A DNA stretch of 64,000 bases from Massilia yuzhufengensis (lineage in GTDB: Bacteria; Pseudomonadota; Gammaproteobacteria; Burkholderiales; Burkholderiaceae_D), in NCBI RefSeq assembly GCF_900112225.1, contig NZ_FOLD01000009.1, forward strand, positions 62,001-126,000. Direction: 5' to 3'. Each line of letters starts with the position of its first letter. Position 1 is the first letter of the stretch. This document shows positions 35,274 to 43,452 of this stretch, one piece after another. The notes beneath the pieces are model-generated. The model was not told where the DNA came from. It did no database searches and saw only the letters and a program-made list of their open reading frames with translations. The translations under genes were made by a program, and so were the position numbers.

Positions 35274-36986
35274 GTTGTTCGCTTTCGGGGTCAGTTCGGA
35301 CAGCGCCGCGGCCAGGTAGACCAGCGGCGCGTTCCAGTTGATGGCGACCTCGTTGCTGGCGTAGCTGCACACGTGGTCGAGCCAGGACAGCGCCGGCAGG
35401 CGGCTGGAATAGGGCGGGCATTCGGCCTTGTCCTGCTGGAAGGGCTGCGGGCCGCCCGCCACCCAGCCGGGCACCGGTGCGGTTACGCCGTCGCCTTGCG
35501 AGGGCCGGTGGTGCGGATGCAGCGGCGGCCGCGCGCCGAAGCCGGTCACGAATGAACGGCCGAGCGGGTTGCGGCCCAACACATAGTCGAGCGCCGACTG
35601 CGCCGCCGCCAGGGAATCCCGGTTGCCGTCCAGCCGGTAGCCCTGCACCAGCATCATGGCCTGGTTCAGCACCACGGCATTGCTGCCCCAGACGATATCC
35701 TCCGCCTTCATCGGTACCCGGTAGCCGGAACTGCGCCACTGGGCCGCCAGGCGCGCGGCCAGGCCGCCGACGCGCGCGGCGATCAGGGCGCGGTCGGCGA
35801 GCGGGGTCAGGCGCGCGCGGTGGTGGGCCAGCGACATCCACGCCAGGCCCCGCACGTCATCCCAGGCGGGGTAGGTGGCGGACACGGTTTCCGGCTGCAT
35901 CGCCAGGTAGTAGCTGTCCTTGCCGGTAGCGATGTAGAGTTCCGCCGCCGCCCATGCCAGTTCGTCGTCGACCCGCGCGTCGCCGTATTCGCCGGTGAGC
36001 ACGTCCGGCGGATTCTTGAACAGCACCGCCGGGTTGGCGGCGGCCCACTGCCATGCGCGCTCGGCCGCGGCCAGCATTTTCGCGGCCATGCCGGGATACT
36101 GCTGCTGGTAGGGGGCCAGTACGCGGCTGGCGGTAGCCATGGTGGCGGCGAAGTTCAGCGCCGCCGCCGTGCTCTTGGCCACCACATAGCGCGGCGCCTT
36201 CATGGCCTGGTGCGGCAGCACCATCGCATCAAATGTCAGGTTGGTGAGCTTGTGGTACACCCCGCCGTCCAGCGGGTCCTGCATCGCCAGCATCCATTCC
36301 AGGTTCCACATGGCCTCGTCGACGATGTCGGGCACGCCGTTGCCGGACTCGGGAATGTTCACATCCAGCCGCTCGAACCAGCCGGGGAAGTGCTCGTAGG
36401 CCGCCAGCAGCGTATAGGTGGCGATGCCCGAGCTGGGCAGGTATTTGTTGTAGTCGCCCGCGTCGTACCATCCTTTTGGGGCGGAGATCACGGTGCCGGC
36501 AGGCCGGGCGCCGGATGCGGCCGATGCATGGACCAGCACCCGGTCGTCCGGGTGGCCGGCCGGGCGGGCGTAGGCGCCGGCATGGCGCGGCGCCAGCGCG
36601 GTGCCGCTGCGGTTGAAGTAATAGGCCTTGAGCGCGGCCGCGCCCAGCGCCTGGTAGGCGTCGGCGCCGATGGCGAAGGCGTCGGATGGCGCCAGCCCCT
36701 CCACTTTTACGCGGTAGCGGCCGGGCGCGGCAAAGCCGGAGAAATCGGCGATGCGCACCGTCTCGCCGGCGGCGTCCCAGGACGCCGGGCTGCCCAGCGC
36801 GCCGCTGAACACCGCCTTGCCGCTGGCGGCGTCGACGATGTCGAAGCGGCCGCCCGCCCCTGCCGGCGCGACCGCCAGCTTGTGCGCCGCGGGCAGGAAG
36901 CCGAGCTGGTTGAGCTTGATGGCAGCTGGCGCCGCGATCGCGCTGCAGGCGGCAAGCCACAGCAGGCACAAGGCCTGGCGCTTCAT
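34791..36986 (-). CDS. Secreted GH9 endoglucanase fused in frame to a UPF0303 (heme-degrading-domain-like) module
   Basis: 731 residues. Signal peptide 1-19 (CSAIAAPA). Residues 20-105 form the N-terminal Ig-like domain of GH9 cellulases. The catalytic (alpha/alpha)6 domain follows, with the base/nucleophile-side Asp175 and Asp178 (WYDAGDYN) and acid Glu546 (NEVAINWNAP). It cleaves beta-1,4-glucans. From Met572 to the end is a full-length UPF0303 protein (GHSSFYVHTEV, YAAHGGAFPVRVRGTGQVGT), normally a separate cytoplasmic protein of about 160 residues. No stop separates the two; a TGA lies one frame off 20 bases before Met572. The ATG overlaps the MFS stop (ATGA). The fusion could be real or due to loss of a stop or a sequencing indel. 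Confidence 0.88.
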   Translation of the reverse strand: MKRQALCLLWLAACSAIAAPAAIKLNQLGFLPAAHKLAVAPAGAGGRFDIVDAASGKAVFSGALGSPASWDAAGETVRIADFSGFAAPGRYRVKVEGLAPSDAFAIGADAYQALGAAALKAYYFNRSGTALAPRHAGAYARPAGHPDDRVLVHASAASGARPAGTVISAPKGWYDAGDYNKYLPSSGIATYTLLAAYEHFPGWFERLDVNIPESGNGVPDIVDEAMWNLEWMLAMQDPLDGGVYHKLTNLTFDAMVLPHQAMKAPRYVVAKSTAAALNFAATMATASRVLAPYQQQYPGMAAKMLAAAERAWQWAAANPAVLFKNPPDVLTGEYGDARVDDELAWAAAELYIATGKDSYYLAMQPETVSATYPAWDDVRGLAWMSLAHHRARLTPLADRALIAARVGGLAARLAAQWRSSGYRVPMKAEDIVWGSNAVVLNQAMMLVQGYRLDGNRDSLAAAQSALDYVLGRNPLGRSFVTGFGARPPLHPHHRPSQGDGVTAPVPGWVAGGPQPFQQDKAECPPYSSRLPALSWLDHVCSYASNEVAINWNAPLVYLAAALSELTPKANNMSQGSTALDLLRRQEEVLQFDSFSNTAALEIGTRLVDLARTRKQAISVEIARNGQVLFAHAMDGAPLDHAHWIRRKSALSNRTGHSSFYVHTEVLQAGGDIDAIPTLDPREYAAHGGAFPVRVRGTGQVGTITVSGLPGPIDHRLVVSVLKDYLNIEEEL

Positions 36987-38329
36987 GCCGGCACCGCCTT
37001 GCCCGCCGCATCCGGCTTTGCCGCGCTGCCGTCGTCGTGGTGGAAGGGCGCGTACCAGGTCGCGAGAAACGACGGAATGGTGGCGACCATGACGAACACA
37101 AAATAGCTGACGTAGCCCAGCATCTCTTGCAGGTGTCCGCTGATCACGCCGGTGACCAGGCCGCACAGGCCCATCAGGCCGGTGCCGAAGGCGTAGTGGG
37201 TGGTCGTGTACTTGCCGGGCGCCAGCTGCTGCATCAGGTAGATCATGAAGCCCACCGAACCGAAGCCGAAGAAGAACTTCTCGATCACGACGCCGGCCGT
37301 GATGGCCAGCAGGCTCGATGGCAGCCAGATGCTCATCAGGAGGAAGGTCACGTTCGGGATGTTCACCGCGCAGCACAGCACGAACAGGGTCGCCTTCAGG
37401 CCACGCCGGGCGACGTACAGGCCGCCCAGCAGGGAGCCGAGCAGCACCGCCGCCAGCCCGTAGGTGCCGTAGACCAGGCCGAGCATTTCGTTGGACAGGC
37501 CCAGCCCCCCTTTCGACGCCGGGTCGACCATGAAGAAGGGGCCGATCTTCTCGAGGAAGCCGATGCTGAGCCGGAACAGGAAGGCAAAAGCGATCATGCG
37601 CCACACGCCGCGCTTGCGGAACAGCGTGACGAAGGCGTCGAGCAGGATGCGCCCGGCGTCGCGCACGCCGGCCGGCGTGTCGGCCGCGCGCGCGCCTTCC
37701 GGCATCACGCGCGCATGCCACAGCGCCATTAACAGGGTCAGGCCGCCGGCCAGGAAGAAGATGATGCGCCAGGCGTCGATCCAGTCCGGACCGAACACGG
37801 TGGGATCGTGGCCGAACACGCTCGTGTGCAGGTAGCCGCTCAGGTAGACCATGCCGCCGGCGGCGACGATCGGCCCGATGTTCCAGGACAGGCTCTGGAT
37901 GCCGCAGTACAGCGACTGCGCGCGGCTGTCGAGCGAGGTGACGTAGACGCCGTCGCTGGCGATGTCCTGGGTCGCGCCGATGAAGGACAGGGCGAAGAAC
38001 AGCGCCATCAAGAAGCCCATGTAGCCGGGCAGCCCCATCGCCAGCCCGACCCCGGCGAAGCCCAGGCCCACCAGTACCTGGGCGCACAGCACGAAGAACT
38101 TCTTGGTGCGGTACATCTCGACGAAAGGCGCGAACAGCGGCTTGATGGTGTAGGCCAGGATCAGCAGGCTCGAATACTGGGCCGCGCGGCCGTTGTCCAT
38201 GCCGAGGTTCTTGAACATGATGGCGGTGACGCTGGTGAGCATCACGTAGCCCAGCGCCATCGTGAAGTAGCCGGTCGGCACCCACAGCAGAGGCGAGGCC
38301 GCGGGCTTAGCGCTGCGCATGGCCGGCAT
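36983..38329 (-). CDS. MFS transporter (AmpG-like) of the beta-glucan locus
   Basis: 448 residues with 12 predicted membrane helices; resembles the AmpG/SLC33-type MFS branch (FSFIGATQDIASDGVYV-like stretch at about 120-136, GLMGLCGLVTGVISGHLQE near 375). It starts within the last 23 bp of glk and its stop overlaps the GH9 start, so it is tightly coupled. Probably imports cellobiose or longer beta-glucosides released by GH9 and the TonB receptor into the cytoplasm for GH1. Muropeptide import, as in classical AmpG, is the alternative but fits the neighbours less well. Confidence 0.87.
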   Translation of the reverse strand: MPAMRSAKPAASPLLWVPTGYFTMALGYVMLTSVTAIMFKNLGMDNGRAAQYSSLLILAYTIKPLFAPFVEMYRTKKFFVLCAQVLVGLGFAGVGLAMGLPGYMGFLMALFFALSFIGATQDIASDGVYVTSLDSRAQSLYCGIQSLSWNIGPIVAAGGMVYLSGYLHTSVFGHDPTVFGPDWIDAWRIIFFLAGGLTLLMALWHARVMPEGARAADTPAGVRDAGRILLDAFVTLFRKRGVWRMIAFAFLFRLSIGFLEKIGPFFMVDPASKGGLGLSNEMLGLVYGTYGLAAVLLGSLLGGLYVARRGLKATLFVLCCAVNIPNVTFLLMSIWLPSSLLAITAGVVIEKFFFGFGSVGFMIYLMQQLAPGKYTTTHYAFGTGLMGLCGLVTGVISGHLQEMLGYVSYFVFVMVATIPSFLATWYAPFHHDDGSAAKPDAAGKAVPA

Positions 38330-39350
38330 CCAGGTGGGAGGTGAGCGGGGCCGCGCGCAGGCGGCGGCGCGCGGGTGCGGCCGGCTGCCGGTCCAGGTGC
38401 TCGGCCAGGATGCGCGCGGCGCCGCCCAGTGCGGGGTAGGGCGCGGTGATCACCCAGGTGGGGATGCGGGCGGTGAAGGCGCTGAAGCGGCCTTTCTTCT
38501 CGAAGCGGGCGCGGAACGGAGATTCTGCGAAATAGCTTCCCAGGCGCGGCACCACGCCGCCACCGATATAGACGCCGCCCTGGGCGCCCAGTGTCACGGC
38601 CAGGTTGGCGGCCACGGTGCCGAGCATGCCGCAGAAGCAGTCCACCGCTTCGCGGCTCAGGGCGTCGCCGCCGGACAAGGCGCGTTCCACGATGGCGGCC
38701 GGCGTGAGGCCGGCATCGGGTGCGATGCCGCGGCCGGCGGCCAGCGCCTCGCGCACCAGCGCAATGCCGGGACCGGAAACAAAACGTTCGGCCGATACAT
38801 GGTCGTAGCGCTGCCAGCAGTAGCGCAGCACCGCTACTTCGCGCTCGTCGAGCGGGGAAAACGCGACATGCCCGCCTTCGCTGTGCAGGGGCGCCCAGCG
38901 CTCGCCCGCCGGGACCAGGCCCGAAACACCCAGGCCGGTGCCGGCGCCGACCAGGCCGATGGCGCTGCCGGCGCGGGCCACGCCGCCGCCGACCTGCATC
39001 CGTTCGTCCAGGCCCAGCCCAGGCAGGGCCATCGCCAGCGCCGTGAAGTCGTTCACCACCAGCAGCGTGGCCAGTCCCAGCTCGGCGCGCGCAGCCTCGA
39101 TGGAAAAGGCCCAGTGATGGTTGGTCATGCGGATGGCGTCGCCGTCGACCGGGTTGGCGATGGCCACCACCGCGTGCGCCACGGGCACGTTGGCGTGGGC
39201 CAGGTAGGCGTGGACGGCGTCTTCGAAGCGCGGGTAGTCGGCGCAGGGCAGGGTCAGGGCGGTGTGCAGGCCGCCCGCGCCGGCTTCCAACGCGAAGCGT
39301 GCATTGGTGCCTCCGATGTCGGCCAGCAGGCGCCAGGATGTGTCGTGCAT
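38307..39350 (-). CDS. glk: Glucokinase
   Basis: 347 residues. Start at MHDTSWRLLADIGG, directly after GAGGAGGAG. ATP-binding DIGGTNARFAL (10-20); catalytic-site region VVNDFTALAMALPGL; GTGLGVSGL phosphate loop; glucose-binding HSEGGHVAFSP. Matches the E. coli-type Glk family, with about 25 extra residues at the C terminus. It phosphorylates the glucose released by the GH1 enzyme. 26 bp after the GH1 gene and overlapping the MFS gene by 23 bp. Confidence 0.93.
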   Translation of the reverse strand: MHDTSWRLLADIGGTNARFALEAGAGGLHTALTLPCADYPRFEDAVHAYLAHANVPVAHAVVAIANPVDGDAIRMTNHHWAFSIEAARAELGLATLLVVNDFTALAMALPGLGLDERMQVGGGVARAGSAIGLVGAGTGLGVSGLVPAGERWAPLHSEGGHVAFSPLDEREVAVLRYCWQRYDHVSAERFVSGPGIALVREALAAGRGIAPDAGLTPAAIVERALSGGDALSREAVDCFCGMLGTVAANLAVTLGAQGGVYIGGGVVPRLGSYFAESPFRARFEKKGRFSAFTARIPTWVITAPYPALGGAARILAEHLDRQPAAPARRRLRAAPLTSHLDAGHAQR

Positions 39351-39376
39351 GTCTCCTCCTCGTTCTTTATTGGTGT

Positions 39377-40738
39377 CTAGCCTGCGCTCTTGGAGGCGCG
39401 TGCGGCCAGGAACTCGCGGTACCACAGCGCGCTGTCCTTCAGGGTGCGCTGCTGGGTGGCGTAGTCGACATGGACGATGCCGAAACGCTTGCTGTAGCCG
39501 GAGTTCCATTCAAAATTATCCAGCAAACTCCACAGGAAGTAGCCTTTCACATCCACGCCCTGGGCGATCGCCTCGTGCAGCGCGTCCAGGTGGCTGCGCA
39601 CGAAGGCGATCCGTTCCTGGTCGTGCACGTGGCCGTCCACCACCACGTCGGCATGCGCCATGCCGTTCTCGGTGATGTAGATCGGCGGCAGGTCGTATTC
39701 CTGCTTGAGCTTGAGCAGCAGTTCCGGCAGGCCCTGCGGGTGGATCTCCCAGCCCATGTCGGTGAAACCGAGCTTGCCCGGCATCGGCCGCGGCGGCGTC
39801 TCGGCGCTGCACCAGGCGCGGAAGTAGTAGTTACAGCCCAAAAAATCGATCGGCTGGCGGATGATGTCGAAGTCGCCCTCCTGCACCTGGGGCGCGTTGG
39901 CGCCGTGGGCGCGCAGTGCCAGCTCCGGGTAGTGGCCCTTGAAGATCGGGTCCATGAACCACTGGGTCGAGCGCGCGTACTCGAACGCGGCCAGGTCGCG
40001 GTCGGCCTGGGAATCGGTGGCCGGGTCGGCGGTCCACTGGTTCAGGACGATGCCCAGTTGCGCCGGGGTGTTCAGCGCACGCATGGCGCGCATCGCCAGG
40101 CCGTGCGACAGCAGCAGGTGGTGCGACACCTGGATCGACTGCTTCAGGTCGGCCACGCCGGGCGCGAACTGGGCGTTGCCGTAGCCGAGGTTGGCCGTGC
40201 ACCAGGGCTCGTTGTGGGTGGCGATGGCCTCGATGCGGCGGCCGAAGCGGCGCGTGACTTCATGCGCGTAGTCGGCGAAGCGGTGTGCGGTGTCGCGGTT
40301 GAGCCAACCGCCATCGTCCTGCAGGCCCTGCGGCAGGTCCCAGTGGTAGAGCGTCAGGTGGGCGCGGATATCCTTTTCGGCCAGGGAGTCGAGCAGGCGG
40401 TCGTAGAAGTCGAAGCCCTGTTCGTTCCAGGCGCCCTTGCCGTCCGGCTGGACGCGCGACCAGGCCATCGAGAAGCGGTAGGCGTCGACCCCGAGCCCGG
40501 CCAGCAGGCCCACGTCTTCGCGGTAGCGGTGGTAGTGGTCGCAGGCCACGGTGCCGTCGCTGGCGTCCTTGATGTTGGCGCGGTCGGCGCAGAAGGTGTC
40601 CCAGATCGATGGGCCCTTGCCGTCGGCGCTGGACGCGCCCTCGATCTGGAAGGCGCTGGTGGCGACGCCCCAGGTGAAGCCGGCGGGGAAGGCGTCGGCG
40701 GTGTCGAATTCGGAATCGAAGGAGGTGCGCTTGGTCAT
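39377..40738 (-). CDS. GH1 beta-glucosidase
   Basis: 453 residues. N-terminal GH1 signature FPAGFTWGVATSAFQIEGA (18-36). Acid/base Glu in THNEPW (about 174) and nucleophile Glu in ITENGM (about 361). No signal peptide, so it splits cellobiose, cellodextrins or other beta-glucosides inside the cell to glucose for the adjacent Glk. Separated from the TonB receptor gene by a 70-bp gap containing a strong hairpin, which may set its expression relative to the receptor. No Shine-Dalgarno is obvious. Confidence 0.94.
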   Translation of the reverse strand: MTKRTSFDSEFDTADAFPAGFTWGVATSAFQIEGASSADGKGPSIWDTFCADRANIKDASDGTVACDHYHRYREDVGLLAGLGVDAYRFSMAWSRVQPDGKGAWNEQGFDFYDRLLDSLAEKDIRAHLTLYHWDLPQGLQDDGGWLNRDTAHRFADYAHEVTRRFGRRIEAIATHNEPWCTANLGYGNAQFAPGVADLKQSIQVSHHLLLSHGLAMRAMRALNTPAQLGIVLNQWTADPATDSQADRDLAAFEYARSTQWFMDPIFKGHYPELALRAHGANAPQVQEGDFDIIRQPIDFLGCNYYFRAWCSAETPPRPMPGKLGFTDMGWEIHPQGLPELLLKLKQEYDLPPIYITENGMAHADVVVDGHVHDQERIAFVRSHLDALHEAIAQGVDVKGYFLWSLLDNFEWNSGYSKRFGIVHVDYATQQRTLKDSALWYREFLAARASKSAG

Positions 40739-40763
40739 GAGGCAGGTTCGTGATTGCAGGTGA

Positions 40764-40799
40764 AAAGCGGCGCGCCCGCCGCGGGTGCGGGCGCGCCGT
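40764..40799 (-). terminator. GC-rich intercistronic hairpin, probable partial terminator
   Basis: CGGCGCGCCCGC pairs perfectly (12 bp) with GCGGGCGCGCCG around a 7-base loop; on the minus strand it is followed by CTTTTC. It sits after the TonB receptor and before the GH1 gene. Expected to attenuate downstream transcription or stabilise the receptor mRNA. Confidence 0.65.
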
Positions 40800-40808
40800 G
40801 CGGCGGCG

Positions 40809-43223
40809 TCAGAAATCGATGCCGGTATTGATGCCGATGGTGCGCGGCGGCTTGTACTGCGCCAGCCACGGGCCGAAGCCGTTGAAGGCGCTGGTCTTGA
40901 CCTTCTTGTCGCCCACGTTGCGCACGAAGGCGTCGACCCACCAGCCCTTGTTCTGGTAGCGCAGGCCCAGGTCGGCGCTGGCCCAGGATTCCTGGCGGTC
41001 TTCTGGACCCAGGTTGAACACGCTCAGCTCCGCATCGGTCTCGTAGTGGGCCGTCACGCGCGGCACCAGGGTCGCGCCGTTGTTCAGGCGGAAGGTGTGC
41101 TGGTACATCAGGGTGGCGGAGAAGCGTGGCGCGTGCGGCAGGGTGTTGCCGGTGACGTCCAGGCAGCGCTCGAATTCCGGCTTGGCCACGCAGGGGCTCG
41201 GCAGGGTGTAGTCGTTGGAGCCGGCCACCAGCGCGCCCAGCTTGGTCTTGAGCAGGGCCACGCTGAGCGACAGGCGGTCGTCCGGCGACAGGCGCGCGGC
41301 GATCTCGGACTCCAGGCCATAGACTTCGGCGCCTTCGGCGTTCTCGATCGACAGGCCGCGGCCGCCGTCCGAGAAGTTGACGGGCGAATTGAACTGGAAG
41401 TCCTTGAAGTCCATGTAGAACAGGGCGTTATTGACCTTGACCGCGCCGTTCATGAAGGCGCTCTTCGAGCCGACTTCGTAGTTGGTGAGGGTCTCGGGCT
41501 GGTAGGTCAGGCCGCGGTCCTGGGTGCCGCCGGATTTGTAGCCGGTCGAGACGCTGGCGTAGACCATGTTGTCCTTGTTTAGGTCGTAGTTGACGCGTCC
41601 CAGCCAGGTGACCTTGCTGCCGCTGAAGGTGCCGTCGTTGCCCGGCACGTCTGCCTGCAGGCCGGCATGGGTGCGCGGGTCGATCGACGGGTTCAGCGGG
41701 ATGCCCGGTGCGTTCAGGTTGCCGCGCCAGGTATAGGCGCGCCCGCCGACGTTCTCGCGCTTGTCGTGGGTGTAGCGCACGCCGCCGGTCAGGTGCAGCT
41801 GGCTGTTTACGTTCCAGGTGGCCTGGCCGAAGGCGGCGCTGGAGTCGACCGTCTCGCGCGGCTGGATGAAGGAACCCTGCCACGCCACCTTGCCGCTGTC
41901 CTTGGTGCCTTCCATGATCGGGATGTCGAAGCGGATGCTGTTCTTCTCGCCGCCGTAGTACAGGCCCACCTGCCAGTCGACGGTGCGGGTACCGGTCGAC
42001 TGCAGCTCCACCTCGTGGCTCTGGCTGCGGTAGTCGGAATCGGTGGTGGTGTGCTCCTGCCACTTGGCGCCCGAGATGATCGAGGTCGGCACCGTGGCGC
42101 CGCCATCCTGGTCGAAGCGCATCGTGCCCTTGTACTTGGAGAAGCCGGCGATGTAGTGCAGGGCCAGGTCGGGGCTGATGTCCCAGCTCAGGCGGCTGCG
42201 CACGTTGTGGCTGTCGCGTTCGATCCAGGGCGCGCTGTCGCTCAGGGTCGACCAGTGCTGCTGGCCGGCGCGCGGGGTTTGCATCAGGTTGGCGCTCGGG
42301 GTGCCGCGGTCCGAGAACTTCTCGTAGGCGACGTTCCACTGCAGGGACGGCAGGATGTGCCACAGCAGGCTCACGCGCGCGGCGCTCTGGTCCTGGGCGT
42401 TGTACTTGCGGTCGCCCACGGCGAAGTCGTTCGGGTTGATCGGGCGGAAGGCGGCCGCGGCGCCGCCGGCGGCCAGGTAGGCGGCGCGCTGCTGCTCGAC
42501 CGGCACGCCCGGGAACTTCTGGTAGTCGACGTAACCGTCGTGCTGCTCGTGGACGATGGCGAAACGCAGGGCCGCGGTGTCGGACAGCGGCACATTGACC
42601 GCGCCGCGCATGCCGTAGCGGTGGTAGTCGCCGATGCCGCCTTCCACGTAGCCGGCGCGGCTGTTCAGTTCCGGCTTGGCGGTCTGGATGTTGACCGCGC
42701 CGACCGTGGAGTTGCGGCCCCACAGGGTGCCCTGCGGGCCGCGCAGCACCTCGATGCCCTCGACGTCGAACATCAGCGCGGTGGCGCCTTCGGCGCGCGG
42801 CGAATACACGTTGTCGACGAAGGAGGCCACTTCCGGGTCGGCGTACTGGGTCTTGGCGCTGTCGTTGCCGATGCCGCGCAGGGTCATGGTGGTGACGCCG
42901 TGGTCGCCCTGCGACGTGGCCTGGAAGCCGGGCACCAGCTGCACCACGTCGAGCATGGTCTGCACGTGGTTGTCGGCCAGGGTGGCGGCGCTCAGGGCGG
43001 TGATGGCGATCGGGGTCTTTTGCAGCGAGGTGGAGCGCTTGGTGGCGGTGACGATGACTTCGGCCATGCCGTTGGCCTCGGTAGCGGCCGGCACGGGTGC
43101 GGGCGTGGAGGCCGTCTGGGCGGCGGCATTGCCGATGCCGGCCACGAGGATCAGGACGGCGAGCGGGATCGGGGCGAAGGGCGAGCGCAGGGCGCGCCGG
43201 GGCTGCGGTGCTGGGTGGTTCAT
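40809..43223 (-). CDS. TonB-dependent receptor for beta-glucan oligosaccharides
   Basis: 804 residues. GGAG 6 bases before the ATG. Signal peptide to about 35 (GNAAAQT); TonB-box-like MAEVIVTATKR (52-62); plug to about 190 (VEVLRGPQGTLWGRNSTVGAVNI-type block, here GIEVLRGPQGTLWGRNS); barrel ending GINTGIDF. First gene of a minus-strand operon with GH1, glk, MFS, GH9 and an oxidoreductase, and divergent from a LacI-type repressor with operators between. This is the classic layout of a TonB carbohydrate-utilisation locus, so uptake of cello-oligosaccharides is a sound inference. Confidence 0.92.
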   Translation of the reverse strand: MNHPAPQPRRALRSPFAPIPLAVLILVAGIGNAAAQTASTPAPVPAATEANGMAEVIVTATKRSTSLQKTPIAITALSAATLADNHVQTMLDVVQLVPGFQATSQGDHGVTTMTLRGIGNDSAKTQYADPEVASFVDNVYSPRAEGATALMFDVEGIEVLRGPQGTLWGRNSTVGAVNIQTAKPELNSRAGYVEGGIGDYHRYGMRGAVNVPLSDTAALRFAIVHEQHDGYVDYQKFPGVPVEQQRAAYLAAGGAAAAFRPINPNDFAVGDRKYNAQDQSAARVSLLWHILPSLQWNVAYEKFSDRGTPSANLMQTPRAGQQHWSTLSDSAPWIERDSHNVRSRLSWDISPDLALHYIAGFSKYKGTMRFDQDGGATVPTSIISGAKWQEHTTTDSDYRSQSHEVELQSTGTRTVDWQVGLYYGGEKNSIRFDIPIMEGTKDSGKVAWQGSFIQPRETVDSSAAFGQATWNVNSQLHLTGGVRYTHDKRENVGGRAYTWRGNLNAPGIPLNPSIDPRTHAGLQADVPGNDGTFSGSKVTWLGRVNYDLNKDNMVYASVSTGYKSGGTQDRGLTYQPETLTNYEVGSKSAFMNGAVKVNNALFYMDFKDFQFNSPVNFSDGGRGLSIENAEGAEVYGLESEIAARLSPDDRLSLSVALLKTKLGALVAGSNDYTLPSPCVAKPEFERCLDVTGNTLPHAPRFSATLMYQHTFRLNNGATLVPRVTAHYETDAELSVFNLGPEDRQESWASADLGLRYQNKGWWVDAFVRNVGDKKVKTSAFNGFGPWLAQYKPPRTIGINTGIDF

Positions 43224-43276
43224 GTTGTCTCCAGTATTCGGATTATTGGTATTCGATGGTCTTGTGCCGGCGTTTC

Positions 43277-43292
43277 AAGAAAACGGTTTCAT
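43277..43292. promoter_or_regulatory. LacI-family operator 1
   Basis: AAGAAAACGGTTTCAT, with a CG centre and AAA/TTT arms. 54 bp upstream of the TonB receptor start. Nearly the same as operator 2. Confidence 0.6.
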
Positions 43293-43298
43293 AAATCT

Positions 43299-43312
43299 TG
43301 AAAACGATTTCA
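43299..43312. promoter_or_regulatory. LacI-family operator 2
   Basis: TGAAAACGATTTCA: TGAAA/TTTCA arms with a central CG, the standard LacI-family operator form. 22 bp centre-to-centre from operator 1. Confidence 0.65.
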
Positions 43313-43397
43313 TACTAATTTCGCTTGGGAGAAGAAGTCAAACGAAATTTTGAAAAAGTTAACGAACGCTTGTTCTGGAACAGCAGGGGGCAAAGCT

Positions 43398-43412
43398 ATG
43401 AAAGATTTTCAT
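43398..43412. promoter_or_regulatory. Palindrome near the lacI-type gene (possible third operator)
   Basis: ATGAAAGATTTTCAT with perfect ATGAAA/TTTCAT arms but no central CG, 41 bp before the regulator start. Could give autoregulation. Confidence 0.4.
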
Positions 43413-43452
43413 GGCGTGGTAAGCTCGGCAAAAGACCACTGCGAATGCCTTC

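Noticed and set aside
34791..38285. A single 1164-codon protein covering the MFS gene and GH9
   Set aside because: The first 430 codons are an off-frame reading of the MFS gene. The GH9 signal peptide at 36986 and the ATGA overlap show two separate genes.
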